Shown here one piece after another: positions 35,453-45,954 of a stretch of 64,000 bases of DNA (the stretch's first letter is position 1; the number at the start of each line of letters is the position of its first letter). Origin of the DNA: Persicaria tinctoria (Eukaryota > Streptophyta > Magnoliopsida > Caryophyllales > Polygonaceae); assembly GCA_037127255.1 (NCBI GenBank), contig JBANSL010000005.1, forward strand, positions 80,109,160 to 80,173,159, given 5' to 3'. Both the position numbers and the translations under genes were made by a program. The notes beneath the pieces were generated by a model. It was not told where the DNA came from, did not search any database, and saw only the letters and a list, made by a program, of their open reading frames with translations.

Positions 35453-36726
35453 TAGAGCATCCACAACCAAGGGTTTTCACTACCTTAAGGTAATTAAAAG
35501 GTAACCTTATGGTTGTAGACAAAACCTTAAGGTGAAGGAAGGAAAGGGGTTACCTTGGTGTGGAGAGGTAGAGTGTGCTTTGGACCATGTGCAAAAGTTG
35601 ATGCTTTATTTATTGGGAAATTTACAGAAAACCACCCGCTAAATATAGCCTTTTACACTTAACCCCCCATTAAATAAAAAATTACAGCAAACCACCCATT
35701 AAATAGGTTTTGTTTTCAAATCACCACCCGCTGTCTATTTTTATTAGGTTTTTGTCAAATATATATGATATTACATTATTTTAATTTTTTATTTAACTTA
35801 AAATCTCAAATACATATAAAAATATATTTGATTAAATTTTTTAAAAATATTTTTTTAAAACTTGATGTAAATATGAACAAATTTTTCTATTTTAGTCCTA
35901 AAAATGGTTATAAATTTTATAGACTTCTTTTTAATCAAAATGAAAATAAGTTTATAATTCATTAGCATTCTTTAAATTTAATAATTATTTTCATGCTAAT
36001 AATTTATTTCTCATTTTCTTTCATATTTATAAACACCTACACTATATACTAAAAATGAAAAAAAAATCTAAATATTTTTTAAATAATATTTTTCCAAGCT
36101 TAGAAGTATTATTTATTAAATGTATCTTTATTAAAAAAAATTGACTTTTTAAATAAAATTAAATAATATTTTCCACATTTAGAATCTCTGTCCTTCAAAT
36201 AAATTTAAAATTTGTACACGCTTTTCCCCCTAATATATTAATATATGTGTTTACCCCTAAAATAAATATAATTTAAATATATTCAAGTTTAAAATTTAAA
36301 TTTTAAGTATAAAATATACTATATTTAATGGATTTCTAATGGAATGATGTGGTGGGTGGTGATTTGAAAACAAAACCCATTTAATGGGTGGTTTTATGTA
36401 ATTTTGTTTTTAGTGGGTGGTTAAGTGTAAAGAGCTATATATAATGGGTGGTTTTCTGTAAATTTCCCTTATTTATTTATTATGTTTTTCTATTTAACTA
36501 ATAATATTATAATTGGTGGAAACAATATGATGAATATAGATATATGAGCAAAAGGGAAGGATGAGGTAAACTCATGGTTATGAAGTAAAAATATAAAAAC
36601 CTTAAAGAAAGAGGTAGATTAAGTGAAAAATTGTTTAAAAGAAAAAATAAATGAGGTGTCAAAATATTATGAAGAGAGATAAGAAAAAATAGAGAAGATG
36701 TAACCTTATGGTTGCGGATGTTCTAA
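35453..36726. mobile_element. MITE with ttagagcatccacaacc ends
   Basis: The left end tagagcatccacaacca and the inner gtaaccttatggttg are mirrored at 36700-36726 as gtaaccttatggttgcggatgttcta. It is non-coding and disrupted by the element at 35615-36468. The termini resemble common plant MITEs; superfamily not assigned. Confidence 0.65.
35615..36468. mobile_element. Mutator-type MITE, 854 bp
   Basis: It starts gggaaatttacagaaaacca and ends with the complement, with imperfect inverted arms of about 130 bp containing accaccc units. Flanks are 9-bp ttatttatt duplications (35606-35614 and 36469-36477), as made by Mutator-like transposases. The interior is very AT-rich and non-coding. Confidence 0.82.
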
Positions 36727-36779
36727 AAGGTAACTATTTGATACTCGTCAATCTTTTTTTTTTTAATTTACTGAACCGT

Positions 36780-37245
36780 ATGATACCCAAGCAGCCTAGA
36801 GTCGTCCGACACACCGCCGATGCAAGGATCCTCAGGAACCTTTTCATCTTCGAGGTCGTCTCCTTCAGTACGTTTCTTCCACTTTCTTCTCCTCGCTCGC
36901 CACGCAGGGGCTCAAACTCGCCATCAACATCCTCAACAGCAAGGAGATCGATGAGGCGTGAGGCGTTTAGGCCGGGCTCACAATAATACTAGGGTTTTTT
37001 AGAGTCAGCAATAGCATGATTGGATCCGCCAATTGGAATTGGCAGTGTTCTAGGATGCTTCTTCCTCATGCTCTACATGGTGAGCGTCATCGAGACCCCC
37101 TCGGCGTCCTCGGCTGCGGCAACCAGTCGTCGGCGCGCACCACCGCCGCGCTGGTTGTCCTCGTCACCTAAGCTTTACTAGTAGTGTACATTCCTATTGC
37201 TATCTATGCTTTTCTTCAATCGATTGGATTGTTAAACCACAAATT
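36780..37245 (+). pseudogene. Captured fragment of a multi-pass membrane-protein gene
   Basis: GC-richer than its surroundings, with several hydrophobic coding blocks in different frames: ARILRNLFIFEVVSF, QGLKLAINILNSKEIDEA, VLGCFFLMLYMVSVIE and VYIPIAIYAFLQSIGLL. Order and spacing suggest one small integral-membrane protein with four or so helices, perhaps from the family of a plant embryo-arrest-type transmembrane protein. That family link is from memory and weak. Frameshifts and a stop make it non-functional. It is enclosed by the inverted repeats of the outer element, which suggests capture. Confidence 0.45.
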
Positions 37246-37845
37246 GTGTGAAATGAAATTAATTAGGAACCTAGGGTTTCTGCAACTTCTGAACGATGAA
37301 ACATTTGATTGTGATTAATGATGGATTGTCAAAATCTGGTTCTAAAAAAACAAACCAAAACATCCTCTATTTCATAGATTGAAGTTCTAACATGATTGAT
37401 TCCCAGTTGCAACACCACATTTACCCCCGAATGAATTCTAAGCCCTTATATAGCATCTACAGGTAACAAAATCACTGCAGCTATTAAAGAGCAAGATAGA
37501 TACATTGTAAAGATCTTTACATTTTCAGCGCATGAGCGATATGAAAGCTAGAGGGATATATAGATGGAGCGAGACTATCAGGAAGGAGATGGTGCTTCTT
37601 CAATTTGTTTATTTTAAAAAAAAAAACTAATCTTAGCCGTTGGTTAAAATGAAGGGCAGAGATTGTGCTAACTGTAAACTAGATGGGAGCTGGATTCCTG
37701 ATGGATGACAACACACAATTTCAAACAAATTACAGAAACTTTTCAAGTTCAAAAACATATCCATAAACATCTTCAGTCATTAAAAGATACACATATCTTT
37801 TTATTTATTGAACCAAACTGCATAACAAGATTAATTTACTAACTC
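37246..37845. other. 3' flank of the P450 gene
   Basis: Non-coding. The minus strand carries CAATAAATAAAAAG near 37798-37811, a plausible poly(A) signal for the P450, about 40 bp past its stop codon. Confidence 0.4.
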
Positions 37846-39655
37846 CTAGCCACGGCTGACAGGAATGGTAAGCAATGGTTTAGCCTTGTGCAAAGTAATA
37901 CCAAACTCTTCATCCATGTCCAAGTTCGCCGGTTCGACACCATTTTCAAGCTTCCAATCGAAGGAATGGATCAAGGATCCCAATATCAGAGAAACATTCC
38001 TGATGGCAAGCGGGAGGCCAGGGCAGATCCTGCGGCCTCCGCCAAAGGCAGCAAACTCAAAATGCAGGCCCTTGAAGTCGATCTCCGATCCCAAGAACCT
38101 CTCTGGCTCGAAAGAGGAAGGCCTCTCCCACACGCTTGGATCCCTCCCAATGGCCCATACATTGATCAACACTTGAGAGTTCTTTGGCACCTGGAAGCCA
38201 CACAACTCGATGTTCGAGCTTGCTAATCTCGGGAGCAACATCGGCAACACAGGATGCAACCTTAGGGTTTCCTTTACCACTGCTTGCAGATACGGAAGCC
38301 TGACGGTGTCTTCTTCCTTAAGCGGATTTCCTTTACCAATAATCTGGAGAAGCTCTCCCTGTGCTTTCTTCAGCTTGTTTGGGGCGCGTAGTAGCTCCGC
38401 CATTGCCCACTCTATAGTGCCTGATGTTGTATCAGTTCCACCAATAAACAAGTCCTGAAAAACTCCACAAATTAATATAAATGTTAGATCATGAAGAGCT
38501 GCTGATTGTAGAAAAATGAAAATATTGGAAATGAAAGATTAATTTGGAGGCCAGAGTTCTAGCGAGACGAAAAATATGGTGAAACAAATGAATATGACAT
38601 TATGTGGATATGAATATGACATAATATTTATTCGTTTCACTATTATACCGTATTATTTGTTTCACTAGAACTCTTTCTAATTTGGGATACCAGTAGTGAA
38701 TGTATTGTGTAGGGTACTCCAAACTCCTCCTTTTTGTCTTTGTTCATCTTGAGAAAGGCATCCAATACATCGTTGCTATCGGCCGCCGTTCGATCAGCCC
38801 CTTTGGCTAATCGCTCGTCTATTATTCTCTGAAAAAAAGTTATGATCTTTGTATATCTCTCCTCCATTCTACGCCTAGTCCTTTGGAGATCAAGACCTTT
38901 GAACAGCGGAAAGTAATCCCCAATGTTAGGCTCACTTACTATCGACAATTGTTGTAAGATGTTTTCCCTGAACTCGCGGCAAAAGGCTGAGTTAGGATCT
39001 TCTAAATCCATAGAGAGGAGGGTGTTGGAGACTAATTTGAGATTTGAGGAAAACACTGCCTCACTAATATTGACTGCGACGCCATCTCGACGACACCCAT
39101 CGATGTATGAGATCAGCTCCTCCACCTTCTTCTGTCTAATGGGCTTGCTTGCATCCAAACCTCTATTCGAAAACAACTGCAGATTGAAAATACAATTCAA
39201 TTAATTTGGCCCCTTTTTTTGACACTGATATCAACATCGATCGAATAATAAATCACCTGGGTGCTGCAAAGTTTGCGGATGTTTCGCCATTGCGACGACT
39301 TGGGAGGGAGAAAGGCCATGGAGAAGTCACTGTGCTGACATGAGTTGACGGCGTCAGGCACCCATCTGTTGCAGAAGACGAGGTCGTGCTTCTGGAGGAT
39401 CTGTTGAGTCACAAACGGCGACGTCCCGACAATGGTAGTAAGGCTTCCGAGCTGGAGAGACATCAAGGGGCCATGGATCTTGGCAAGCTCGGCTAAGGAT
39501 TTGTGTGGGGATTTGCCTATATTGTGGAGGTTGCCGATGATGGGCAACCGGAAGGGTCCCGGGGGTAAGTTTCTGGGCGTCTTGAAGAGCTTCACGAACA
39601 GCCAACACTGAAATGGTATGAGGAGGAGGACGGCCAAATTCAACCACTTATCCAT
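37846..39655 (-). CDS. Cytochrome P450, CYP76 type (CYP71 clan), three exons
   Basis: Exons 39655-39257, 39176-38691 and 38454-37846 join in phase 0 to an intact 497-residue protein. It has an N-terminal membrane anchor (residues about 4-24), a proline hinge LPPGPFRLPIIGN, the I-helix oxygen-binding GGTDTTS (300-306), K-helix ExxR ETLR (357-360), FEPERF (410-415) and the haem loop FGGGRRICPG with Cys439. The overall pattern, including CPGLPLA after the haem Cys, fits CYP76. That family acts at the endoplasmic reticulum and often oxidises terpenoids or alkaloid precursors. The second intron sits just before the I-helix as usual in the clan; the 80-bp first intron after STQ is extra. A TPS-a gene lies on the same strand about 17.5 kb away. 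Substrate unknown. Confidence 0.92.
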
Positions 39656-39708
39656 ATTTAGTTAATTTCTCCTCTTCTCTTCCTCACAAATAGTAGCTTC
39701 TGCAGATG

Positions 39709-39716
39709 TATATATA
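39709..39716 (-). promoter_or_regulatory. TATA box of the P450 gene
   Basis: The minus strand reads CTATATATACATC about 55-60 bp before the start codon. A second TATATATA-like run lies about 80 bp further upstream in a duplicated copy. Confidence 0.55.
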
Positions 39717-39730
39717 GAGAGAGAGGAGAT

Positions 39731-39880
39731 TTAGGTGAATATTTTGCGCAAGCTTTTTTTTTTGTTCGAATATTTTATGTAAACGTGTTATATATATAGG
39801 AGATTGAAGGTGTTAGGTGAATATTTTGTGCAAGCTTTTGGTTTTGGGTATGAATATTTTATGTAAACGTGTTTTGGGTG
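39731..39880. repeat. Tandem duplication in the P450 promoter
   Basis: The segment ttaggtgaatattttg...gaatattttatgtaaacgtg occurs at 39731-39790 and again at 39812-39872 with few differences. It lies just upstream of the TATA box. Confidence 0.75.
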
Positions 39881-40094
39881 TGGTATTGTAACCTCGTTTC
39901 ACATAATTATTTCGGCTATAAATTTATATTAATTAAATAAATTATATTTATATTTTATACACTTATATTAACATATTTATAAAAAATTTATTCTATCAAA
40001 CGCGGCCACTGGTGTATGCCAGGTAGGGGAAACCATTCATGATTTTAAGAGCCATGTAGTGGATATTTTTCATCAGAAAGTAATTAATTTAAGG

Positions 40095-40450
40095 TACGGT
40101 TATTCAAACTGAAGCGGCAGCGGTTCAGATAGGCATACAACAAGCTCGAAGAATGGCACTCCGGAAGATTACTATATATAGAGGGAGATAATCAAGAGCT
40201 AATGAGATTGCTTGCTCAAGGGAATGACATCAGATGGGAAATTATGCGTCAAGTAGAGAGAATCAATATTATGATAGCATAGTTCGAGTTGGTTGAGTTC
40301 AGACATATCTTCAGAGAATAAAAAAGAGTTGCTGACTATATAGCTACGAAGGGCATAATTAGTGATAGATCTACAATCCGTTTTAATAAGGATATTTGTA
40401 CCATCATCCGTCAGGGTGATCCAGGAGTGCGATTACATTCTTTGTAATGG
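40095..40450 (+). pseudogene. LINE RNase H remnant
   Basis: The plus strand reads AAAVQIGIQQARRMALRKI, then a region like RNase H of plant non-LTR elements (RQVERINIMIA ... VEFRHIFRE, RVADYIA), with two in-frame stops. Only the C-terminal end of a LINE ORF2 remains. The 3' end of the match is near the window's short actgtaaaaaaa run, which could be the element's tail. Confidence 0.7.
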
Positions 40451-40961
40451 CTCCTACTGTTCGCATACTGTAAAAAAAACAACATATTTATAAAATTTTA
40501 TTATGAAAAAATATGAATAATTACGGAGTAAAAGATTAATTATTTTAGTAAATATTTTTTTATTTTTATAAAACATATACTTTCAAAATAAAAGTTTACA
40601 AACATGTTAATATAAGTATATATAAATATAATTTTTTTTATTTTTCTAATGTAAATTTATACCCGAAATAATGGATAACAAAGGAATCGAAGCACATAAA
40701 ATCCTCATCGATCACTAATTTCATTTTTTTTTCATACTAAGCCATCATACATGTGCTAATTTCCTCGTGTAGTCTTTTCATATCTTCAAGCATCTAAAGA
40801 TTCTTAATTCAAATTTGCTTGTTCTTCTTTCTTTTCTCAGATTATGATATTTCCGGTTTATAGATCTTTGGTACAAATCAATTAAGGAATTCATGCAGTT
40901 AGGTACAAAAGAGCACTTATAGTCATGTAGAGAGTTTAAAATATCTCCTTGACTAACCTAA
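40451..40961. other. AT-rich spacer
   Basis: No gene or clear repeat on either strand. Confidence 0.4.
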
Positions 40962-41127
40962 GAGCAAGCCCAACAGCTTTGCTAAAATAGAAAAAAGAGA
41001 GGATTTTAGAGAAAGACTTCATATTTTCTCCCCAACAGCCTACAAATCTATCTGCAAAATAGAGAAGGGATAGAAAGAGAGAAAAAATCTCCAAATTTGG
41101 AGGAAGAAAATTGATCTATATAATTTA

Positions 41128-41221
41128 ATGTGCACTACTCCCTAGTTGAATTTGTTGATGCAAATCCTTCAACTGGCCAGGCCTTCGACAAAACCAGTGC
41201 GCTACGTCAAGCTCGAAGGGA
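41128..41221 (+). pseudogene. Captured exon-like fragment, product unknown
   Basis: A short open stretch encodes SLVEFVDANPSTGQAFDKTS, then ALRQARREG, and ends at a good splice donor AAG|GTATGTG. The codon use and splice border look genuine, but I do not recognise the family. Confidence 0.35.
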
Positions 41222-41329
41222 AGGTATGTGTTTGTTAGATTTTGATTTCAATTTCTTGTTCAAACAATCAATTGGTTGCGATTTAAGTTTCACCCCAGTT
41301 GCGCTTAATCGAAGAAAGACGAAACAGGG

Positions 41330-41815
41330 GTAACCCACCCACTTATGAATAAGGCTTGGATCTACTTTTTAATCAATGTGGGATCTATCCCACTTCTCAA
41401 CACACCCCCCTCAAGTGCAACTGTCTGGCCACGCATCATTGCCAGTTGCACTTGACGACTTAAGCCTTAAGGCCGGCCAGCCAATTAAGACTAGGAATCC
41501 AAACCACACCGCACCTCGCCGAACCTCGGCTCTGATACCATGATAAGATTCATCAATCAAGCTGAATCTTAATCTGTAATGGTGGAACACCATTGATGAA
41601 CTCTGTAGAAGGAGGAAGAGAGTAGGAGAGAAACCTGAGCTTTTGTGTATGCTGTAAAGTGATTTTATTTCACCAAAATTATATGCCAATTACACCTACA
41701 GCTTGGGTATTTATAGACACGGGTACTTAGCCCTTTCTACTTTATTTTACTCCTAACAAACACTTAACAGAACATATAACAAACTACACTACATATACTC
41801 TACAGTTTCCAGTCC
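41330..41815 (-). repeat. TRIM-like LTR-retroelement remnant
   Basis: The minus strand has an initiator-Met primer site, TGGTATCAGAGCC (about 41528-41540), and a purine tract, GAGGGGGGTG, before TGTTGAGAAG near 41402. The internal region is only about 135 bp, which fits terminal-repeat retrotransposons in miniature. A minus-strand TATA, TATAAATACC, lies near 41712. The two flanks are not clearly alike, so one or both LTRs are truncated. Confidence 0.5.
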
Positions 41816-42601
41816 TCTCTCCCAATTTAAAGGCAAGGGTAAGTTCTTTGCGATTTTGGTTTTCATCAATTGGTTCCTGTTGGGCCGTTTCTCTTCAATC
41901 TCAGAGCTTTCACTTTGTTTTGTGTTCTATTTGATTAGAAGCTTGATTGTATATACTCTCAAGTCTGAGGGTTGGTTCAATTTCTGAATCAAATTTACTT
42001 CTTTGATTCAAACTTTAAACCTGTTACTGTCAGAAATTGAAGAAAAACCGTGAAATTTCGAACTTGGTGATATAGATAGGTAGGACCATCAAGATTCGGG
42101 TTTTGTTAGATATTCCTTTAGCCCTGATTTCTCAAGCCTTATAATCTGTGGTTGTGATGTGTTTCTTAAGCACGGCACTCAGAGCATGTACGATACCATT
42201 GAGATCATTCAGTAAGCTCTTCCTCTTCCATGTAGGATGAAATTTCCTCTTACTTTTGCCTTTGATTGGTAGTTTGACATATAAGATGGTTTTAAATTGA
42301 TACCTGAATTGAATGCGTACTTCGTATCGTAAATTGATCCCCAAAGAACAACATGAACGAATGCAGGTAGTTGCTGGCTAGAAAATGTTTGATCTTTAAC
42401 CTCTTGGTTTTTTCTTTGATTGGTAGTTTGACTTGCGGCCATTTGTGAAGCTTTAAGAATTGCAATAGGAAGGTTTGGAGTGAGTATTTTAAAAAAAGGC
42501 TAGATAACTTTTCTTGCAGGTATATAGAAATGATAGGGTTTGTGAAATCAGGTGGGGGTGAAACCCGGCTAAGTAGTGGAGAAGTATTTGAATGAATGAC
42601 G

Positions 42602-42850
42602 AAAATACAGGCATGGAACCCCAAGTACTTCACCCTCAGGCTGAAGCACGCCACGAGACAGAAGAGAAGCTCTAGGATCGGATGTTGTGAGGCACAACGA
42701 GGAGCATTTGAGTCAGGCTTCTTGACAAGGTTGAAACCCAGCTGAAAGAAACATCATACGTAGCTGGAGACGAGTTCACAATGGCAGATGTAGTGCTTAT
42801 CCCAGTGCTGGCTCGCCTCTCCCTCTTGAAGCTGGACAAGGAATTAGGAA
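42602..42850 (+). pseudogene. Glutathione S-transferase (TCHQD-type) fragment
   Basis: A plus-strand segment with frameshifts encodes AWNPKYFTLR, then VETQLKETSYVAGDEFTMADV and LIPVLARLSLLKLDKEL. This is the C-terminal all-helical domain of a plant GST; the TCHQD class fits best by recall. The first and last parts are lost and several stops occur. It is carried inside the PIF/Harbinger-type element. Confidence 0.65.
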
Positions 42851-43373
42851 TATATCCAATTTTTTATACTATTCAACCGTCTAAGAGGTTAAGAGATATA
42901 AGTAGAAATGTAGATTTAAATTTCTTTCATAAATGTATTTATTTATTATAGTGTATAATAAATGTAAAAATCTGTAAAATAGAGAAGCTGTTGGATTTGG
43001 AGTGAAATTTTTTTAGAGATTTCGACATTCTGATCTCTATTTTAGAGATTTTTTTACAAAATCTGTTGGGCTTGCTCTAAGAGAGTAACAGTGATAAAGG
43101 TTCTTCGTCGATGAGTCAAGGTAGCTCCAATCGGCTATTGGTCTAGGGTATATGTAATGAATTTCATTCGAATTCAGCTTTAGTTTTTTCATTCTCGATG
43201 GGAGGTCTGAATGGAACCACCAAGAGCACCAGCCAAGGACATGAAATCCCACGCACAACTGATACGAAAGGGATCTTCGATCCAAACTGCACATCTTGAA
43301 GTGATTACCTTGAAGGTACCAACGGGAAATTGCCGTGGAGAGAGCACTGCAAACAACAGGAGCCATCCGCTTG

Positions 43374-43658
43374 TCACCAACAACCCGACGGCACTGCTAG
43401 CCTAGGGATTTCCGCCACTAGCAGCCCTTCACACCCTTCTTCCTTTTTCTGAATCTCCACCATCCTATTCTTCTTCATCTCTCTGCCTAATTTCTTAGTT
43501 GACATTGGACCACTCTCAAATTTGTCACAGTCCTCCGGGTCTTTTTCTTGTAACTTTTTGTGTTTGGGTGGATTTTCTGAATGGAATTCAGAGAAATCTT
43601 TGTGTTTCTTTCGGAATTGATAGTGCTGGCTTTCAATTTGGGGTGTTCTTTTTGGCAT
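43374..43658 (-). CDS. Hypothetical 94-residue Lys/Glu-rich protein
   Basis: An open minus-strand frame starts MPKRTPQIESQHYQFRKKHK and is rich in Lys, Glu and Pro. It is preceded by a leader-like stretch (ccctagcc, pyrimidine-rich tract) up to about 43790. No domain is recognised. It could be a small gene, the first exon of a broken gene, or a chance frame. Confidence 0.25.
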   Translation of the reverse strand: MPKRTPQIESQHYQFRKKHKDFSEFHSENPPKHKKLQEKDPEDCDKFESGPMSTKKLGREMKKNRMVEIQKKEEGCEGLLVAEIPRLAVPSGCW

Positions 43659-43789
43659 GGTTAGGGTTGCTGGTTCCGGATCTGACTCTTGGTTTAGGGG
43701 CTAATTTGGGTTGTCGACGGTGTGGCCGATGGCTAGGGTTTTTGGTGCTTTTCTCTCCCTTCTCTCTCTTTTCATTTTTCTCTATTTAA

Positions 43790-44460
43790 CTCGTCCTCGC
43801 TTCTTCTTTTTGCTTCGTCTTCTCCTTTGTTGACGTCTATTTTACTTCTTTTCGCCCTTCATCTTCTCTCTCGCAACCTGAACTTTCTTGTAACCTAGAC
43901 TTCTCTCTCCCTCTCTCGCAACCATAACCATTAACAGAATAGAGGAGGGGCACGGCGCGAAAACATTACAAAACTCAGGGACATTTTGCAAATTATTTAA
44001 AAATTTTGTACACCCAACGAATTTGACCTTACTTTAAGGGACCACGAAAATTCTATTTTGGTATTGAAAGAACCCAAATTTGCATTCAATTTGGCTCCCC
44101 CCTCCCCTCTCCCCTTTTAGCTTTGTGTTCCTACAGGTTTAGGGATTAGGTATCGATATATGTGTAATTTGATAACCCAAATTTGTTACGGTTTTTTGTA
44201 GTTGCTATTATATATTCTATATTTGGGCAAACGAGAATTCATTTTCAAGTTAGATCTATTCATACTATTTTTAATATATATCAAGTTGTTTCACTTCTTT
44301 TAGCTTGATAAGTTTTGTTTGTTGGTGTCAATTCTTCTTTGTATTGCGTTTAATTATTGGATGTTTGACAAAGTTTGATTAAGAAATATTTTCTTACGTC
44401 AATGTTATGTAAATTTCATCTAAAATTTAAGTCGAATACCATCTCAATCAAAGTTTTGCA
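43790..44460. other. Spacer without recognised genes
   Basis: Pyrimidine-rich 43790-43930, then AT-rich. Nothing recognised on either strand. Confidence 0.4.
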
Positions 44461-44751
44461 CAGGGCCTCTGAAACTCATTGAAAGACCCTGTCCCTAGTA
44501 GGTCTAGAGCTATAAACTCTGACTCCATGGTCGAACGAGCTATGGAACTTTGCTTTGTAAACATCCATGAAAAGCTACACCACACAATGCATGTAAAAAC
44601 TTATCTACTACTGGAGTAAATTTCATCAGTACCACTTACCTAGATTGCATCACAATATATATCTTTCTATAATTAACATAGGAAAAACCCTAAAATGTAA
44701 TCCCCAATTAAGTGTGCCTGTAAGGTATCTCATTAATCTCTTCAATGCACA

Positions 44752-45102
44752 TTAATGTTCATTATTGGGATTGTGTGTATATCTAATAAGTCTACTAATT
44801 GCATAAGCTAAATCAAATCGAGTATAATTCATCAAAAACATAAGAATCCCAATTATCTTAGCGTATTCCTCTTGAGCAACATCATTACATGAGTTCTTCA
44901 CTAACTCTATGGTAGCATCATATGGAGTTCTAACTAGTGTCACGTTAAAGTTGTTAAACATTTTTAATACCTTCTCAACGTAATTGGATTGAGACAAAGT
45001 AAAGACTTTTTCAGTTCTAGTTACCTTAAGCCATAGAATCACATTTGCTTCACCTAAGTCTTTTATTTCAATGCAACAGGAAAAAAAACGTCTTAGTTCC
45101 AT
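44752..45102 (-). pseudogene. Copia reverse-transcriptase fragment
   Basis: The minus strand encodes IKDLGEANVILWLKVTRTEK, then LSQSNYVEKVLKMFN and YAKIIGILMFLMNYTRFDLA. This is the C-terminal part of the Copia reverse transcriptase (RVT_2). The catalytic YVDD part and all other domains are absent. Confidence 0.85.
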
Positions 45103-45272
45103 TCACCACGTGCCCAACACAGTTATGCAACCAGTCCTAAATAAAAAGATATCATCATCATAAAGACACACAATTATGCAACCAGAATCATACATCTTGG
45201 TATATACATATGCATCAGATCCACTAACCATAAAACCAAAACCCAACACAGTTATGTGAAGTTTCTTGTTTA

Positions 45273-45600
45273 CACTACTAGAAATTTGTTATTTAACATC
45301 GGGTAATAGCCGATGTTTTTAAAAAAAAATCGATGTCTATGTGGGAATGTAAAAAGTCAAAAGTTTTTCACATCGGCCAGAACCCGATATCTTTGTATGT
45401 TATAATATCGCTTATATTTTTAAATCTGATGTCTTTGTTATCCTATAACATCGATTATAAAATATAACCGATGTTATAACATACACAGACATCGGCTATT
45501 ACCCGATGTTAAAAAGTTTTGACTTTTTACATCCCCCACATAGACATCGATTTTTTTAAAAGACATCGGCTATTACCCGATGTTAAATGGCATATTTGCG
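45273..45600. mobile_element. CACTA-like fold-back element
   Basis: It begins CACTACTAGAAATTTG. 45296-45370 and 45505-45590 are inverted copies about 75 bp long with acatcgggtaatagccgatg at the outer edges. A further pair of shorter cgatgt repeats lies between. Non-coding. The opposite CACTA end was not found nearby. Confidence 0.65.
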
Positions 45601-45616
45601 GGTTTTTTAATATCAT

Positions 45617-45686
45617 AGCCTATGCGGGATTTGAACCCGCATCTTTGGGTTTGAACGCAATGCTCTACCATTTAAGCTAATAGGCT
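45617..45686 (-). other. tRNA-like sequence (degenerate)
   Basis: The minus strand has a perfect 7-bp acceptor stem, AGCCTAT with ATAGGCT. It has a D arm, GCTTAAATGGTAGAGC, and a T arm, GCGGGTTCAAATCCCGC. The anticodon arm does not pair (about three of five). It looks tRNA-derived but is unlikely to be a working tRNA. Its T-arm end matches the one at 19345. Confidence 0.55.
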
Positions 45687-45868
45687 TTAAATTAGATAGA
45701 ATGTTTTTACATAATAGCAACCATTAAGCAAAGTTGATGACTGATGACTAGTACCTCTACAGATTTGTATGTTTGAACTATGGTCTTCATAGAACTCACA
45801 ACTCTAAATATTCTCAGCAAATCAGTAGGCTAACATCAGCCAATAAAGTAATTTATGTCAAAATTTAC

Positions 45869-45954
45869 CTGGAAGCTTGCAATGTTGACATAAGAGAGCT
45901 TTGGCGGAGTGAACATGGAAACCTTAGTAACAATGCCTAATGATCCCTCACTTC
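45869..45954 (-). pseudogene. D2HGDH: D-2-hydroxyglutarate dehydrogenase exon
   Basis: An 86-bp exon with AG acceptor and GT donor encodes GSEGSLGIVTKVSMFTPPKL, then SYVNIASFQ. This matches the FAD-binding PCMH-type region of plant mitochondrial D-2-hydroxyglutarate dehydrogenase. No adjoining exon of that gene was found within 3 kb, so it is likely an isolated duplicate. Confidence 0.6.

Larger units (their letters stand above)
35325..37710. mobile_element. Outer inverted-repeat element, possible Pack-type transposon
   Basis: About 110 bp at 35330-35450 (aatccggctcccatc... cttcattttaaccaacg) reappears inverted at about 37595-37705 (cgttggttaaaatgaagg ... gggagctggattcc). Between the arms are two nested MITEs and a captured host gene fragment. 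Arm length suggests a Mutator-like element. A matching target duplication could not be identified. Confidence 0.6.
40962..43077. mobile_element. PIF/Harbinger-type element carrying gene fragments
   Basis: The 2,116-bp element starts GAGCAAGCCCAACAG and ends with its complement, with imperfect inverted arms of about 35 bp. It is flanked by the 3-bp duplication taa (40959-40961 and 43078-43080), the type made by PIF/Harbinger transposases. It encodes no transposase. It carries a possible host exon, an LTR-type remnant and a glutathione-transferase fragment. Confidence 0.75.

Noticed and set aside
45617..45686. Functional tRNA gene
   Set aside because: Acceptor, D and T arms look good but the anticodon stem does not pair, and the 19-kb relative is also degenerate.
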